Assembly (NCBI GenBank): GCA_024636575.1
Contig: JAGXGU010000162.1
Span: 1-9,477 of the forward strand
DNA from: Altererythrobacter sp.
Lineage (GTDB): Bacteria; Pseudomonadota; Alphaproteobacteria; Sphingomonadales; Sphingomonadaceae
DNA: 9,477 nt
Direction: 5' to 3'
Below, piece by piece: positions 1-6,572 of this stretch. Numbering within the stretch: the first letter of the stretch is position 1; every line of letters starts with the position of its first letter. A program made the translations under genes and the position numbers. A model generated the notes under the pieces. The model saw only the letters and a program-made list of their open reading frames with translations, ran no database searches and was not told where the DNA came from.

Positions 1-38
1 CTTGGAAGGCTAGGGCTTTACCACTAAGCTATACCCGC
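1..38 (-). tRNA. tRNA-Gly (anticodon TCC), 5' part only
   Basis: Read on the minus strand from 38, the sequence begins GCGGGTATAGC, continues with a D-arm (GCTTAGTGGTAAAGC) and then an anticodon stem CTAGC. The loop CTTCCAA places the anticodon TCC at 6-4, which reads GGA and GGG glycine codons. The 3' half (anticodon 3' stem, T-arm, acceptor) lies beyond the left edge, so folding of the whole molecule cannot be checked. The identity rests on the acceptor start, D-loop and anticodon loop, all of which resemble bacterial tRNA-Gly(TCC). Confidence 0.9.
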
Positions 39-50
39 CCGCTCGCAGTG

Positions 51-79
51 CTATTACGCGGTGACTCGGCGCCACGCAA
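51..79 (-). promoter_or_regulatory. Possible promoter of tRNA-Gly
   Basis: On the minus strand a TTGCGT box (79-74) is separated by 17 bases from TAATAG (56-51), about 12 bases before the tRNA 5' end at 38. The spacing fits a sigma-70-type promoter, but both boxes match the consensus only partly. Position ahead of a stable RNA gene is the main support. The rest of 80-234 shows no gene and no other clear signal. Confidence 0.3.
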
Positions 80-234
80 GCAGTCCGGCGCGCTTGGCAC
101 TATCTGTGCGGATTCGTCAACCACCCGCTTCATGCTTCGCGTGGGGCAAGCAATTCCAGGTTCCCGTTTCTCGGCGAATTGACTGGCCCCGATGGCTCAT
201 CGACCAATTCGGACCTGACAGCATTATTGAAACA

Positions 235-254
235 TGCCCGCCGATTGGCAGGCA
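235..254 (-). terminator. Probable intrinsic terminator after the OmpA-lipoprotein gene
   Basis: Seven bases past the stop codon, the minus strand carries an inverted repeat with arms TGCCTGCC and GGCGGGCA around the loop AATC. It gives eight pairs including one G-U. It is followed by TGTTTCAATAATG, only a weak T-tract. Position, the GC-rich stem and the short loop favour a terminator for the antiporter/OmpA unit; the poor T-tract lowers certainty. Confidence 0.55.
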
Positions 255-261
255 AACCGAA

Positions 262-900
262 TTAATCCGATGCGGTAATCACTTCGACCAGCGTGGCCGA
301 ACCTGGCGTAGGCTGCGGTTCAGCGCCAGTCGGCGCAGGAGCAGCAACCGGCACCCCTGGAACCGCAATGGTCACATCGACCCGGCGATTGGCCGCGCGG
401 CCTTCTTCGTCCGGCGTGCCATCCAGCTTTGCATTTGGCGCGACTGGTCGCATTTCACCAAGCGCGATAACCTTGATCCGGTCTGGGTCGACCCCGTTTT
501 CGATCAGATATGTCTCGACCACCTGCGCCCTTTGCCGGGAGACGCGCAGATTGGCTTCGTCATAGCCGGAGGAATCCGTGTGCCCGCGTAACGTAACTGT
601 GCCCCCTGCCTTCATCTGGGGGGACGTGATGATGGCCGCCAATTGCGCCTTGGCAGCATCATCCAGTTCCTTGCCGCCTTGGCCGAATGATACGGCGGCA
701 TCCAGTTGGGCAAGCGGCGCTTCGACGGGCACGACTTCGGCTTCGGGCCGGAAAATCGACACCGGTTTTGTGGGACTGGCTGCCGGTTCGGGCGTTTCTT
801 CCGGTGTTGGCTGGTCACGCCCACAGGCGCTTAGGGCCAGAAATGAAACTGCGATAAAGGCAGAGGTGATGGATTTGGGTCTGGTTTTGATCATGATCAT
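262..900 (-). CDS. OmpA-family peptidoglycan-binding lipoprotein
   Basis: The 212-residue protein is predicted to be an envelope lipoprotein that binds peptidoglycan. Residues 1-25 form a lipoprotein signal peptide (basic start, hydrophobic stretch, lipobox LSAC with Cys26 as the lipid site). A Pro/Glu-rich linker (about 29-65) leads to an OmpA C-terminal domain (about 67-180). That domain has GHTDSSG at 106-112, RVSRQRAQVV at 119-128 and NRRV at 171-174. Asp109 and Arg124 are 15 residues apart, as in the diaminopimelate-binding pair of OmpA domains. A Pro/Ala-rich tail (181-212) follows the domain, which is somewhat unusual. Its ATG overlaps the antiporter stop as ATGA, which suggests translational coupling. 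AAGG lies 10 bases upstream of this ATG; a second in-frame ATG two codons later would have poorer spacing. It resembles Pal/YiaD-type proteins but is not specifically Pal, and no tol genes are present. Confidence 0.9.
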   Translation of the reverse strand: MIMIKTRPKSITSAFIAVSFLALSACGRDQPTPEETPEPAASPTKPVSIFRPEAEVVPVEAPLAQLDAAVSFGQGGKELDDAAKAQLAAIITSPQMKAGGTVTLRGHTDSSGYDEANLRVSRQRAQVVETYLIENGVDPDRIKVIALGEMRPVAPNAKLDGTPDEEGRAANRRVDVTIAVPGVPVAAPAPTGAEPQPTPGSATLVEVITASD

Positions 901-2753
901 GCTGGTTGGGCCTTGGGCCCGCGTTTCTCCGCGTTCTTGGCAACCGCTTGTTCGGTGGTGAATTTTTGCGGTGGTGAAAAGGAAATGATCGTGTCCCCGG
1001 CACGCGGTTCGGGCCGCGATGCGTGGGTGAAAAACCGCATGGTGCCGGTTTCACGAATCAGCAGCAGCATATGGGTCGATTCGGGCAGCTTTGCCTTTGC
1101 GTCTGCAAACTTGAATTCATCCGACAATTTCGTCTGGCGGAAGATCCAGCCGTCTGCCTGGCGCTGGTTCACATCCTCCACCCCGAACCCGGATTGGAAC
1201 AGGGCCCGCCCGCGCAGGGAATCGGGCAATTCGCGGTGATCGTCCTGACCGGTGGATGCGCCCAGCTGATACACGGAATCGCGCCCGATCTCATACGCGA
1301 ATTCATTGCATACGAGCGCATTATAGGCCTCGTTATCGGTCGCCGCGACCAGAACCTGAAACGGTGCCAGATCAAGATTGTGCTCGGTCGCCTCGTTCAG
1401 GATTTCGCCGTGATAGATGGGCAATCCCTTTTGCCGGGCTGGCGAAAGCCGCTGCCAACTGGAATCGACAACCATCACCGGGGTCTTCAATTTATGCAAT
1501 TGCTCTGCCAGGGCGATGGTCCATGGAGTACTGCCGACAATCAGCAGGCCGGGGCGCGTGACCCCCTTTACCTTCAGCCAGCGCGCAACAAGATCGATTG
1601 TGAAACCATGGGCGACGATAGTGACCACCACGACTGCAAAACTGAGGCCGATCAGAACATTTCCGTCGGCATAGCCGAGTTCGGCGAGCCGCAACGCGAA
1701 CAGGCCGGAAATGGCCACCAGCACAATCCCGCGCGGGGCGATCCATGCCAGGAACAGACGTTCGTTCCAGGGGACGGAACTGAACGCCAGGCTGATCAGG
1801 ATTGTGGCTGGGCGCACGAGGAATAGCAGCGCCAGCAGAAACGCGCCGAAGCGCCAGTTGAAATAGGCCAGATCCTGCACCTTGAGCGAGGATGCCAGCA
1901 ATACGAAAATGCCCGACACCAGAATGACGGCGATGTTCTGCTTGAACGGATGAATACTGCGCAAACTGGACACATTCATATTGGCCAGGGCAATGCCCAT
2001 TACCGTGACTGCAACCAGACCCGCCTCATGCTCGATCTGGTTGGATGCCACAAATACGGCGATGACCGTGCTCAGCAGCACCGGCACCTTCAAATATTCC
2101 GGAACAACCCCGCGCGGGAAAGCCCAGGCAATCACGGCCGCAGCTGCGTAACCGATCAGTCCCGCCACGATAGCTGCGATGATCAAGGGCGGAACAACTT
2201 CGAAAATGGTTGCGTCCGGGAATTCGTTCAATTTGCGAAAATATTCATAGGCAATCACGGCGCACAGCGCGCCAGTGGGATCATTGACGATGGCTTCCCA
2301 TTTGAGAATCGATGCCGGCCGCGTCTGGATAGACGATTGGCGCAGCAGCGGAATGACCACTGTCGGTCCGGTAACCACCAGAATGCCGCCAAACAGCACG
2401 GCGACCGGCCAATTCAGACCGGCAATCCAGAAACCGGCGAAGGAACCAAATGCCCAGCCAAGCAAGACGCCCAGGGTGGCCAGGCGCACCACTCCATCCC
2501 CGGCATGCCGCAATTCGCGCAGATCGAGACTTAGGCCGCCTTCGAACAGGATCAGGGCCACCCCGATGGCGACCATCGGTTCGAGCAGATCGCCAAAGGC
2601 ATGTTCGGGATCGAATACACCAAATACCGGTCCGGCCAGAAATCCGGCCGCCAGCATCAGCACAATTGCCGGCCAACCCGTGCGCCACGCAATCCATTGG
2701 GCGCCAATACCCAATACGCCCACCAGGGCGATCACAATTGCCTGTTCTTCCAT
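897..2753 (-). CDS. Cation:proton antiporter (CPA family) with C-terminal RCK/TrkA-N-like domain
   Basis: The 618-residue inner-membrane protein probably exchanges Na+ or K+ for H+. Residues 1 to about 392 are a run of hydrophobic segments typical of Na+/H+ exchangers. They include TGPTVV at 128-133, an EAIVND motif ending in Asn157-Asp158 (the ion-binding pair of CPA1-type antiporters) and APRG at 339-342. Residues about 400-505 resemble a Rossmann-type RCK/TrkA-N domain: GLLIVG, then a second strand ending at Asp430, then LVAATDNEAYN. The expected glycine-rich loop reads GSTPWT (407-412), so nucleotide binding is doubtful. A further soluble stretch (about 505-618) has a beta-rich part that could be TrkA-C-like and a basic, low-complexity end. 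The start is supported by AAGGGG 4 bases upstream. The gene overlaps the OmpA-lipoprotein gene by 4 bases and follows apt by 78 bases. Ion preference cannot be read from sequence; a K+ efflux role is plausible because of the RCK-like domain. Confidence 0.92.
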   Translation of the reverse strand: MEEQAIVIALVGVLGIGAQWIAWRTGWPAIVLMLAAGFLAGPVFGVFDPEHAFGDLLEPMVAIGVALILFEGGLSLDLRELRHAGDGVVRLATLGVLLGWAFGSFAGFWIAGLNWPVAVLFGGILVVTGPTVVIPLLRQSSIQTRPASILKWEAIVNDPTGALCAVIAYEYFRKLNEFPDATIFEVVPPLIIAAIVAGLIGYAAAAVIAWAFPRGVVPEYLKVPVLLSTVIAVFVASNQIEHEAGLVAVTVMGIALANMNVSSLRSIHPFKQNIAVILVSGIFVLLASSLKVQDLAYFNWRFGAFLLALLFLVRPATILISLAFSSVPWNERLFLAWIAPRGIVLVAISGLFALRLAELGYADGNVLIGLSFAVVVVTIVAHGFTIDLVARWLKVKGVTRPGLLIVGSTPWTIALAEQLHKLKTPVMVVDSSWQRLSPARQKGLPIYHGEILNEATEHNLDLAPFQVLVAATDNEAYNALVCNEFAYEIGRDSVYQLGASTGQDDHRELPDSLRGRALFQSGFGVEDVNQRQADGWIFRQTKLSDEFKFADAKAKLPESTHMLLLIRETGTMRFFTHASRPEPRAGDTIISFSPPQKFTTEQAVAKNAEKRGPKAQPA

Positions 2754-2831
2754 CTAACCCCTTATGCAGCACCCGGCGGCCAAGACAAGGACCCTGTAAA
2801 GCAATGCGCCAGATGGCCGAAATGTCCCGGC

Positions 2832-3368
2832 TTACGTGCCAGAAAACTGCATGATCGCCTCGACGGAGAGGCGCGCAAGCCGCAATCTGTCCGCGCCGCC
2901 CAGATCGGGCAGGTCGATTACAAACAGCGCATGATCGACCCGCGCACCGGCCATTCGCAGCAATTCGGCAGCGGCCAGCGCCGTTCCGCCGGTAGCGATC
3001 AGATCATCCACGATCACCACGTTCTGGCCATTGGCAATGGCACCCGGGTCAACCTCCAGTCGGTCCGTGCCATATTCCAGCGCATAATCGATGCCGATGG
3101 TCTTGATCGGCAATTTACCTGGCTTGCGAACCGGCACAAAGCCAAGGCCCAATTTTACCGCGACTGCGGCACCGAAAATAAAGCCGCGCGCTTCCATCCC
3201 GGCAATAGCCTGCGCACCAGCCGCTTGCGCGCGCCGGGCAAGAATGTCGATTGTGGCAGAAAGCCCCGGACCATGCCCGATCAGGGTAGTGATATCACGA
3301 AATTGAATGCCGGGTTCGGGAAAATCGGGAACGGTCCGAATCAGGGCTTTCAGCGCGTCGGAATCCAT
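2832..3368 (-). CDS. apt: Adenine phosphoribosyltransferase
   Basis: Converts adenine and PRPP to AMP and pyrophosphate in purine salvage, in the cytoplasm. The 178-residue length is normal for the family. Visible hallmarks are FPEPGIQFRDIT at 16-27, the MEARGF segment at 58-63, the flexible loop RKPGKLP at 81-87 and the PRPP-binding motif VVIVDDLIATGGT at 117-129 with its paired Asp121-Asp122. The ATG at 3368 has GGGGA eight bases upstream. The gene begins only 22 bases after the petABC hairpin, so it either depends on readthrough from petC or has a very short leader. No good -35/-10 pair is visible between the hairpin and the start. The antiporter gene follows in the same direction. Confidence 0.97.
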   Translation of the reverse strand: MDSDALKALIRTVPDFPEPGIQFRDITTLIGHGPGLSATIDILARRAQAAGAQAIAGMEARGFIFGAAVAVKLGLGFVPVRKPGKLPIKTIGIDYALEYGTDRLEVDPGAIANGQNVVIVDDLIATGGTALAAAELLRMAGARVDHALFVIDLPDLGGADRLRLARLSVEAIMQFSGT

Positions 3369-3376
3369 GAAATCAT

Positions 3377-3381
3377 TCCCC
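3377..3381 (-). promoter_or_regulatory. Ribosome binding site of apt
   Basis: GGGGA on the minus strand, eight bases before the ATG at 3368, fixes that start. An out-of-frame ATG lies between them (3376-3374). The site falls between the petABC hairpin and apt, so a TATATT-like element at 3388-3383, if used as a -10 box, would leave a leader of under ten bases that lacks this site; readthrough is therefore easier to reconcile with it. Confidence 0.6.
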
Positions 3382-3390
3382 GAATATAAT

Positions 3391-3421
3391 GGCCCCTCGC
3401 ATCGGTATGATGCAAGGGGCC
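3391..3421 (-). terminator. Strong hairpin, terminator or attenuator after petABC
   Basis: The minus strand has arms GGCCCCTTGCATC and GATGCGAGGGGCC around the loop ATACC: thirteen pairs with one G-U. It begins 38 bases after the petC stop. The trailing sequence ATTATATTC is AT-rich but lacks a run of T, so termination may be incomplete, which would allow some transcription into apt. This is the most stable inverted repeat I see outside coding sequence in the window. Confidence 0.75.
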
Positions 3422-3459
3422 GAAGTTCACAAACGCTTTGAAATCAAACCAGCGCAGGC

Positions 3460-4326
3460 TCAATCCTTGGCCTTGGCCGCCTTTTTCGGTTTCACTGCGG
3501 CCCAGACCTGCTGCTTCGCAAAGTAGGCCAGGATCGTGGCAAACAGGACGAAGCCCAGCACCGCAAAGCCGGCCTGCCGGCGCTTCACCAGCGTCGGTTC
3601 CGCTGTCCACGTCAGGAACGCCGCAACGTCGGTCGCCATCTGGTCGATCGTCGGGTCGGGATTGCCGGGAGCATAGGTAACCTGTCCATCAGCGGCGAGC
3701 GGCGGTGCCATTGCGATGTTGAGGTTCGGGAAATAGCGGTTGAAATTCAGGCCCGGCGGGGTGCTGAAATTCGGGAACTGCTGCGTCAATTCAGCTGGCG
3801 GGCTGGAATAGCCGGTAAGCAAGGAGTGCACATATGCCGTGCCGTCATCACGGGCCTTGGTGATAAGCGACAGATCGGGCGGGATCGCATTGTTGTTCGC
3901 AGCGGCCGCCATCACAGTGTTTGCGTAAGGCGACGGGAAATAATCGGTCGGCAGGCCAGGACGTGTCGTGGCTTCTCCGGTGTTGGGATCGATGCCGGGC
4001 ACCTGGAAACTGGCCGCTTCCGCCTTGATCTGACCTTCGTCATAGCCAAGCTGCGCGAGATCGCGAATGGCGACGAATTTCAGCGAGTGACAGGCTGCAC
4101 AAACTTCCTTGTACACCTGATAGCCGCGCTGAAGCTGGGCCACGTCGAATGTGCCGAAAATACCGTCGCTGGGCAGTTCCAGCTTTTCGGGATGTTCGTA
4201 AAAAACCTTTTCTGCAGTTTCCTCGCCCATTCCCTCGGTCGCGGCAACGAAGGCGCCGTTACCAAACGACCACAACACCGCCACGGCGAAGAATAGACCT
4301 GTGAGAATTCCGAAGAGGCGGATCAT
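3460..4326 (-). CDS. petC: Cytochrome c1 of the bc1 complex
   Basis: Carries electrons from the Rieske protein to a soluble or membrane-bound cytochrome c, on the periplasmic face of the inner membrane. The 288-residue protein starts with a hydrophobic signal segment (about 4-29). The single heme-c site CAACH is at 76-80. IPPDLS at 148-153 and NIAMAPPL at 203-210 are typical of cytochrome c1, with Met206 the expected axial ligand. A C-terminal membrane anchor (about 251-269) is followed by a short Lys/Ala-rich cytoplasmic tail. It is the last gene of petABC, 40 bases after petB. The upstream GAAAG is only a weak ribosome binding site. All key residues are intact. Confidence 0.97.
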   Translation of the reverse strand: MIRLFGILTGLFFAVAVLWSFGNGAFVAATEGMGEETAEKVFYEHPEKLELPSDGIFGTFDVAQLQRGYQVYKEVCAACHSLKFVAIRDLAQLGYDEGQIKAEAASFQVPGIDPNTGEATTRPGLPTDYFPSPYANTVMAAAANNNAIPPDLSLITKARDDGTAYVHSLLTGYSSPPAELTQQFPNFSTPPGLNFNRYFPNLNIAMAPPLAADGQVTYAPGNPDPTIDQMATDVAAFLTWTAEPTLVKRRQAGFAVLGFVLFATILAYFAKQQVWAAVKPKKAAKAKD

Positions 4327-4366
4327 GTCAGTCGCTTTCTACTAATTTTACCGATTGCCAGCGCGT

Positions 4367-5656
4367 TCAATTCGCGGCTGCGGGAATTGCCGGGGATGCA
4401 TCCTTGTCGGACCCCAGGACCGATTCGGTAATCGAATAGGGCAATGGCTTGGGCTTCTCGATCGAGGAAACAATCGGGAGGATCACCAGGAAATGGAGGA
4501 AGTAATATGCGGTCGTGAGCTGGCTGAACATGATGTACGGCTCTTCAGCGTGCGTGCCGCCGAGCCAGAACAGTGCAGCCATGTCGACCATCAGGATCCA
4601 GAAGAAAATCCGGAACAGCGGGCGGTAATGGCCCGAGCGCACAGGCGATTTGTCCAGCCACGGCAGGAAGAACCACACCAGGATCGCTGCGAACATCGCC
4701 AGCACGCCCATCAGTTTCGCCGGAATGAAAAAGAAGTCGATCGTGAAAGCGCGCAGGATGGCGTAGAATGGATAAAAATACCATTCGGGCACGATCAGTG
4801 CGGGCGTGGAGAGGGGGTTGGCCTCGATGTAGTTGTCTGGATGGCCCAGCGCGTTCGGCATGAAGAACACGAAGGCCAGGAAGAGCAGCAGGAACACGCC
4901 CAGCCCGAAGCCATCCTTCGCCGTGTAATAGGGATGGAACGGAAGCGTATCGGCTTCCGTCTTGATTTCCACGCCCGTCGGGTTGGATGAACCAGGGATA
5001 TGCAGCGCCCAGATATGCAGGATCACCACGCCGGCGATCACGAAGGGCAGCAGGAAGTGCAGGCTGAAGAAGCGGTTGAGTGCGGCATTATCCGGCGCAA
5101 ACCCGCCCAGCAGCCATACCTGGATCGGCTCGCCCACCAGCGGAATGGCGCCGAACAGGCCGGTAATCACTTTCGCTCCCCAGAAGCTCATCTGGCCCCA
5201 CGGCAGCACATAGCCCATGAAAGCGGTTGCCATCATTAGCAGGAAAATAACCACCCCGGGCAGCCAGATCATCTCGCGTGGGGCTTTATAGGATGAATAA
5301 AAGAAGCCGCGGAAGATATGGAGATAGACCACGACGAAGAAGAAGCTGGCACCATTGGCGTGCGCATAGCGCATCAGCCAGCCCCAGTTTACATCGCGCA
5401 TGATATGTTCGGTGGTGGCAAAGGCGACCAGCGCATTTGGCGCATAATGCATCGCCAGTACCACGCCGGTGATGATCTGCATCACCAGGCAGAAACCGGC
5501 CAGAACGCCGAAGTTCCACATATAGCTCAGATTGCGCGGGACCGGATAACCTGCACCGATCGCACCATGAATCAAACGCGGCAGGGGAAGTCTTTCGTCC
5601 AAAAACTTCATCAAGCCGTTAGTCGGCTGATATTCGCGGGCCCAGGGAAAACTCAT
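4367..5656 (-). CDS. petB: Cytochrome b of the bc1 complex
   Basis: The core membrane subunit of ubiquinol:cytochrome c reductase, holding both quinone sites and two b hemes. The 429-residue length suits alphaproteobacteria. The four heme-ligand histidines are visible as two pairs spaced by 14: His99/His113 and His200/His214. PEWY, part of the quinol-oxidation site, is at 290-293, and GYVLPWGQMSFWGA begins at 148. Eight hydrophobic segments can be traced, so this is the full-length bacterial/mitochondrial type rather than the split b6/subunit IV type. AAGAGG six bases before the ATG (5668-5663) supports the start. It lies 16 bases after petA and 40 before petC, consistent with one transcript. 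Confidence 0.98.
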   Translation of the reverse strand: MSFPWAREYQPTNGLMKFLDERLPLPRLIHGAIGAGYPVPRNLSYMWNFGVLAGFCLVMQIITGVVLAMHYAPNALVAFATTEHIMRDVNWGWLMRYAHANGASFFFVVVYLHIFRGFFYSSYKAPREMIWLPGVVIFLLMMATAFMGYVLPWGQMSFWGAKVITGLFGAIPLVGEPIQVWLLGGFAPDNAALNRFFSLHFLLPFVIAGVVILHIWALHIPGSSNPTGVEIKTEADTLPFHPYYTAKDGFGLGVFLLLFLAFVFFMPNALGHPDNYIEANPLSTPALIVPEWYFYPFYAILRAFTIDFFFIPAKLMGVLAMFAAILVWFFLPWLDKSPVRSGHYRPLFRIFFWILMVDMAALFWLGGTHAEEPYIMFSQLTTAYYFLHFLVILPIVSSIEKPKPLPYSITESVLGSDKDASPAIPAAAN

Positions 5657-5672
5657 ATCTTGCCTCTTACCT

Positions 5673-6260
5673 TCAACCGACCTGGATTACTGTATCGGAC
5701 GTGAATTCATAATCCGGAACGACCAGATTGGTCGGCGCGGGACCTTTGCGGATTCTGGCTGCGGTGTCGTAATGCGAACCATGGCACGGGCAGAAATAGC
5801 CGCCATATTCGCCCTTGTTTTCGCCTTCGGCAGCGCCCAGCGGAACGCAGCCGAGATGGGTGCACACGCCCATCGTCACCAGCATGTCGCCATGACCTTC
5901 CTTGGTCCGGTCGCCCAGCGTGGCCGGATCGCGCAGATCGGACAGCGCAACATCGTTTGCCGCACTGATTTCCGCCGCGGTCAACCGGCGCACGAATAAA
6001 GGCTGCTTGCGGAACACGGCCTTGATTGCCTGGCCCGGCTCGATCATGCCGACGTCGATTTCGGTGCTGCTTTCAGCAAGAACATCCGCCGACGGAGCCA
6101 TCTGGCTGACCAGCGGATAGACCACGGCAACCGCGCCGACACCGGCAAAACTCACCGCTGCAATATTGATGAAGTCACGCCGGCGAACACCATCTTCGCC
6201 ATCGACACCAATGGCGGCGCCTGCGTTTTCCGGGTTTGCGGTGCCAGTTGTATCAGCCAT
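5673..6260 (-). CDS. petA: Rieske iron-sulfur protein of the bc1 complex
   Basis: Takes an electron from ubiquinol through a 2Fe-2S cluster and passes it to cytochrome c1. The 195-residue protein has a hydrophilic N-terminus, then RRRDFIN at 26-32, a twin-arginine (Tat) signal, and a single uncleaved membrane anchor (about 33-53). Cluster motifs are CTHLGC at 133-138 and CPCHGSH at 157-163, giving ligands Cys133, His135, Cys157 and His160 and the stabilising disulfide Cys138-Cys159. The GPAP segment at 173-176 closes the cluster fold. The chosen ATG has AAGG eight bases upstream; another ATG four bases upstream is out of frame. It is the first gene of petABC and is preceded by a 312-base non-coding region. 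Confidence 0.98.
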   Translation of the reverse strand: MADTTGTANPENAGAAIGVDGEDGVRRRDFINIAAVSFAGVGAVAVVYPLVSQMAPSADVLAESSTEIDVGMIEPGQAIKAVFRKQPLFVRRLTAAEISAANDVALSDLRDPATLGDRTKEGHGDMLVTMGVCTHLGCVPLGAAEGENKGEYGGYFCPCHGSHYDTAARIRKGPAPTNLVVPDYEFTSDTVIQVG

Positions 6261-6475
6261 TCATCCAGCCTTGTTAAGTCATCTAACGTGCAGCAGCCCA
6301 GCCACAATGGGAGATCCCGACATCGAGTGGTAGCCCCGTTTTGCAGCCGGTCGGGCGAATGTGAAGAAATCTTTGCCCAACGCCGGTTTGGGCGCGCTGA
6401 TAGCCTTGATTGCCCGCCCTGCCAACCGCCTTTTTGGCACTGCCTGTTCGGTTTTCCGCAATCCTCTACCGGCAG

Positions 6476-6504
6476 TATTTTCTGTCCCGCTAGGTTTATG
6501 ACAA
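6476..6504 (-). promoter_or_regulatory. Possible promoter of petABC
   Basis: On the minus strand TTGTCA (6504-6499, five of six bases of the sigma-70 -35 consensus) is followed after 17 bases by AAAATA (6481-6476), a weak -10 match. Use of this promoter would give a leader of about 210 bases before petA. The only support is a good -35 box at the right spacing in a gene-free region ahead of an operon. Confidence 0.3.
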
Positions 6505-6552
6505 CATGGGCCGAACTGCGGCACGGCAATGGACGCAATCCGTAGCGGTACA

Positions 6553-6571
6553 GGCGCGCTGAAACCGCGCC
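6553..6571 (-). terminator. GC hairpin after pgeF, possible weak terminator
   Basis: Immediately after the pgeF stop (TAG at 6575-6573), the minus strand has arms GGCGCG and CGCGCC around a seven-base loop GTTTCAG. No T-tract follows (TGTACCGC), so it is at best a weak or factor-dependent terminator, or an mRNA 3'-end stabiliser. Confidence 0.3.
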
Positions 6572-6572
6572 G

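Larger units (their letters stand above)
6261..6572 (-). other. Non-coding region between pgeF and petA (promoter/leader region)
   Basis: No open frame here resembles a protein; the reading frames are short and low in recognisable motifs. A hairpin lies next to pgeF (6553-6571), and a possible promoter lies at 6476-6504. The remaining roughly 200 bases up to petA would be the mRNA leader if that promoter is used. I see no recognisable riboswitch or RNA family by eye. Regulation of petABC by oxygen or redox state is common in alphaproteobacteria, but I could not identify a regulator site. Confidence 0.6.

Noticed and set aside
94..109. Sigma-54-like TTGGCAC with a downstream GTGC on the plus strand
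   Set aside because: The -12 element departs from TTGC, and the orientation would drive transcription into antisense sequence with no gene behind it; likely chance.
61..591. A plus-strand open frame running from the tRNA-proximal gap into the OmpA gene
   Set aside because: Most of it is antisense to the OmpA domain, and the translation is Arg/Trp-rich without any family resemblance.
1023..1826. A 267-codon plus-strand open frame opposite the antiporter gene
   Set aside because: Antisense to a convincing membrane protein, with no domain and no ribosome binding site of note; a mirror frame.
2754..2831. Possible hairpin between apt and the antiporter gene (CGGCCA and TGGCCG arms)
   Set aside because: The arms are only six bases, with a loop of more than 30 bases and no T-tract, so it is not a credible terminator; apt and the antiporter may share a transcript.
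6490..6504. Half of a PHO-box-like sequence (TTGTCATAAAC) upstream of petA
   Set aside because: A PHO box needs two such repeats 11 bases apart, and the next 11 bases do not match. The element is better read as a -35 box.
6152..6538. Minus-strand open frames of about 81 and 128 codons across the petA leader
   Set aside because: One runs into petA out of frame and neither has a recognisable domain or convincing start; composition looks like untranslated sequence.
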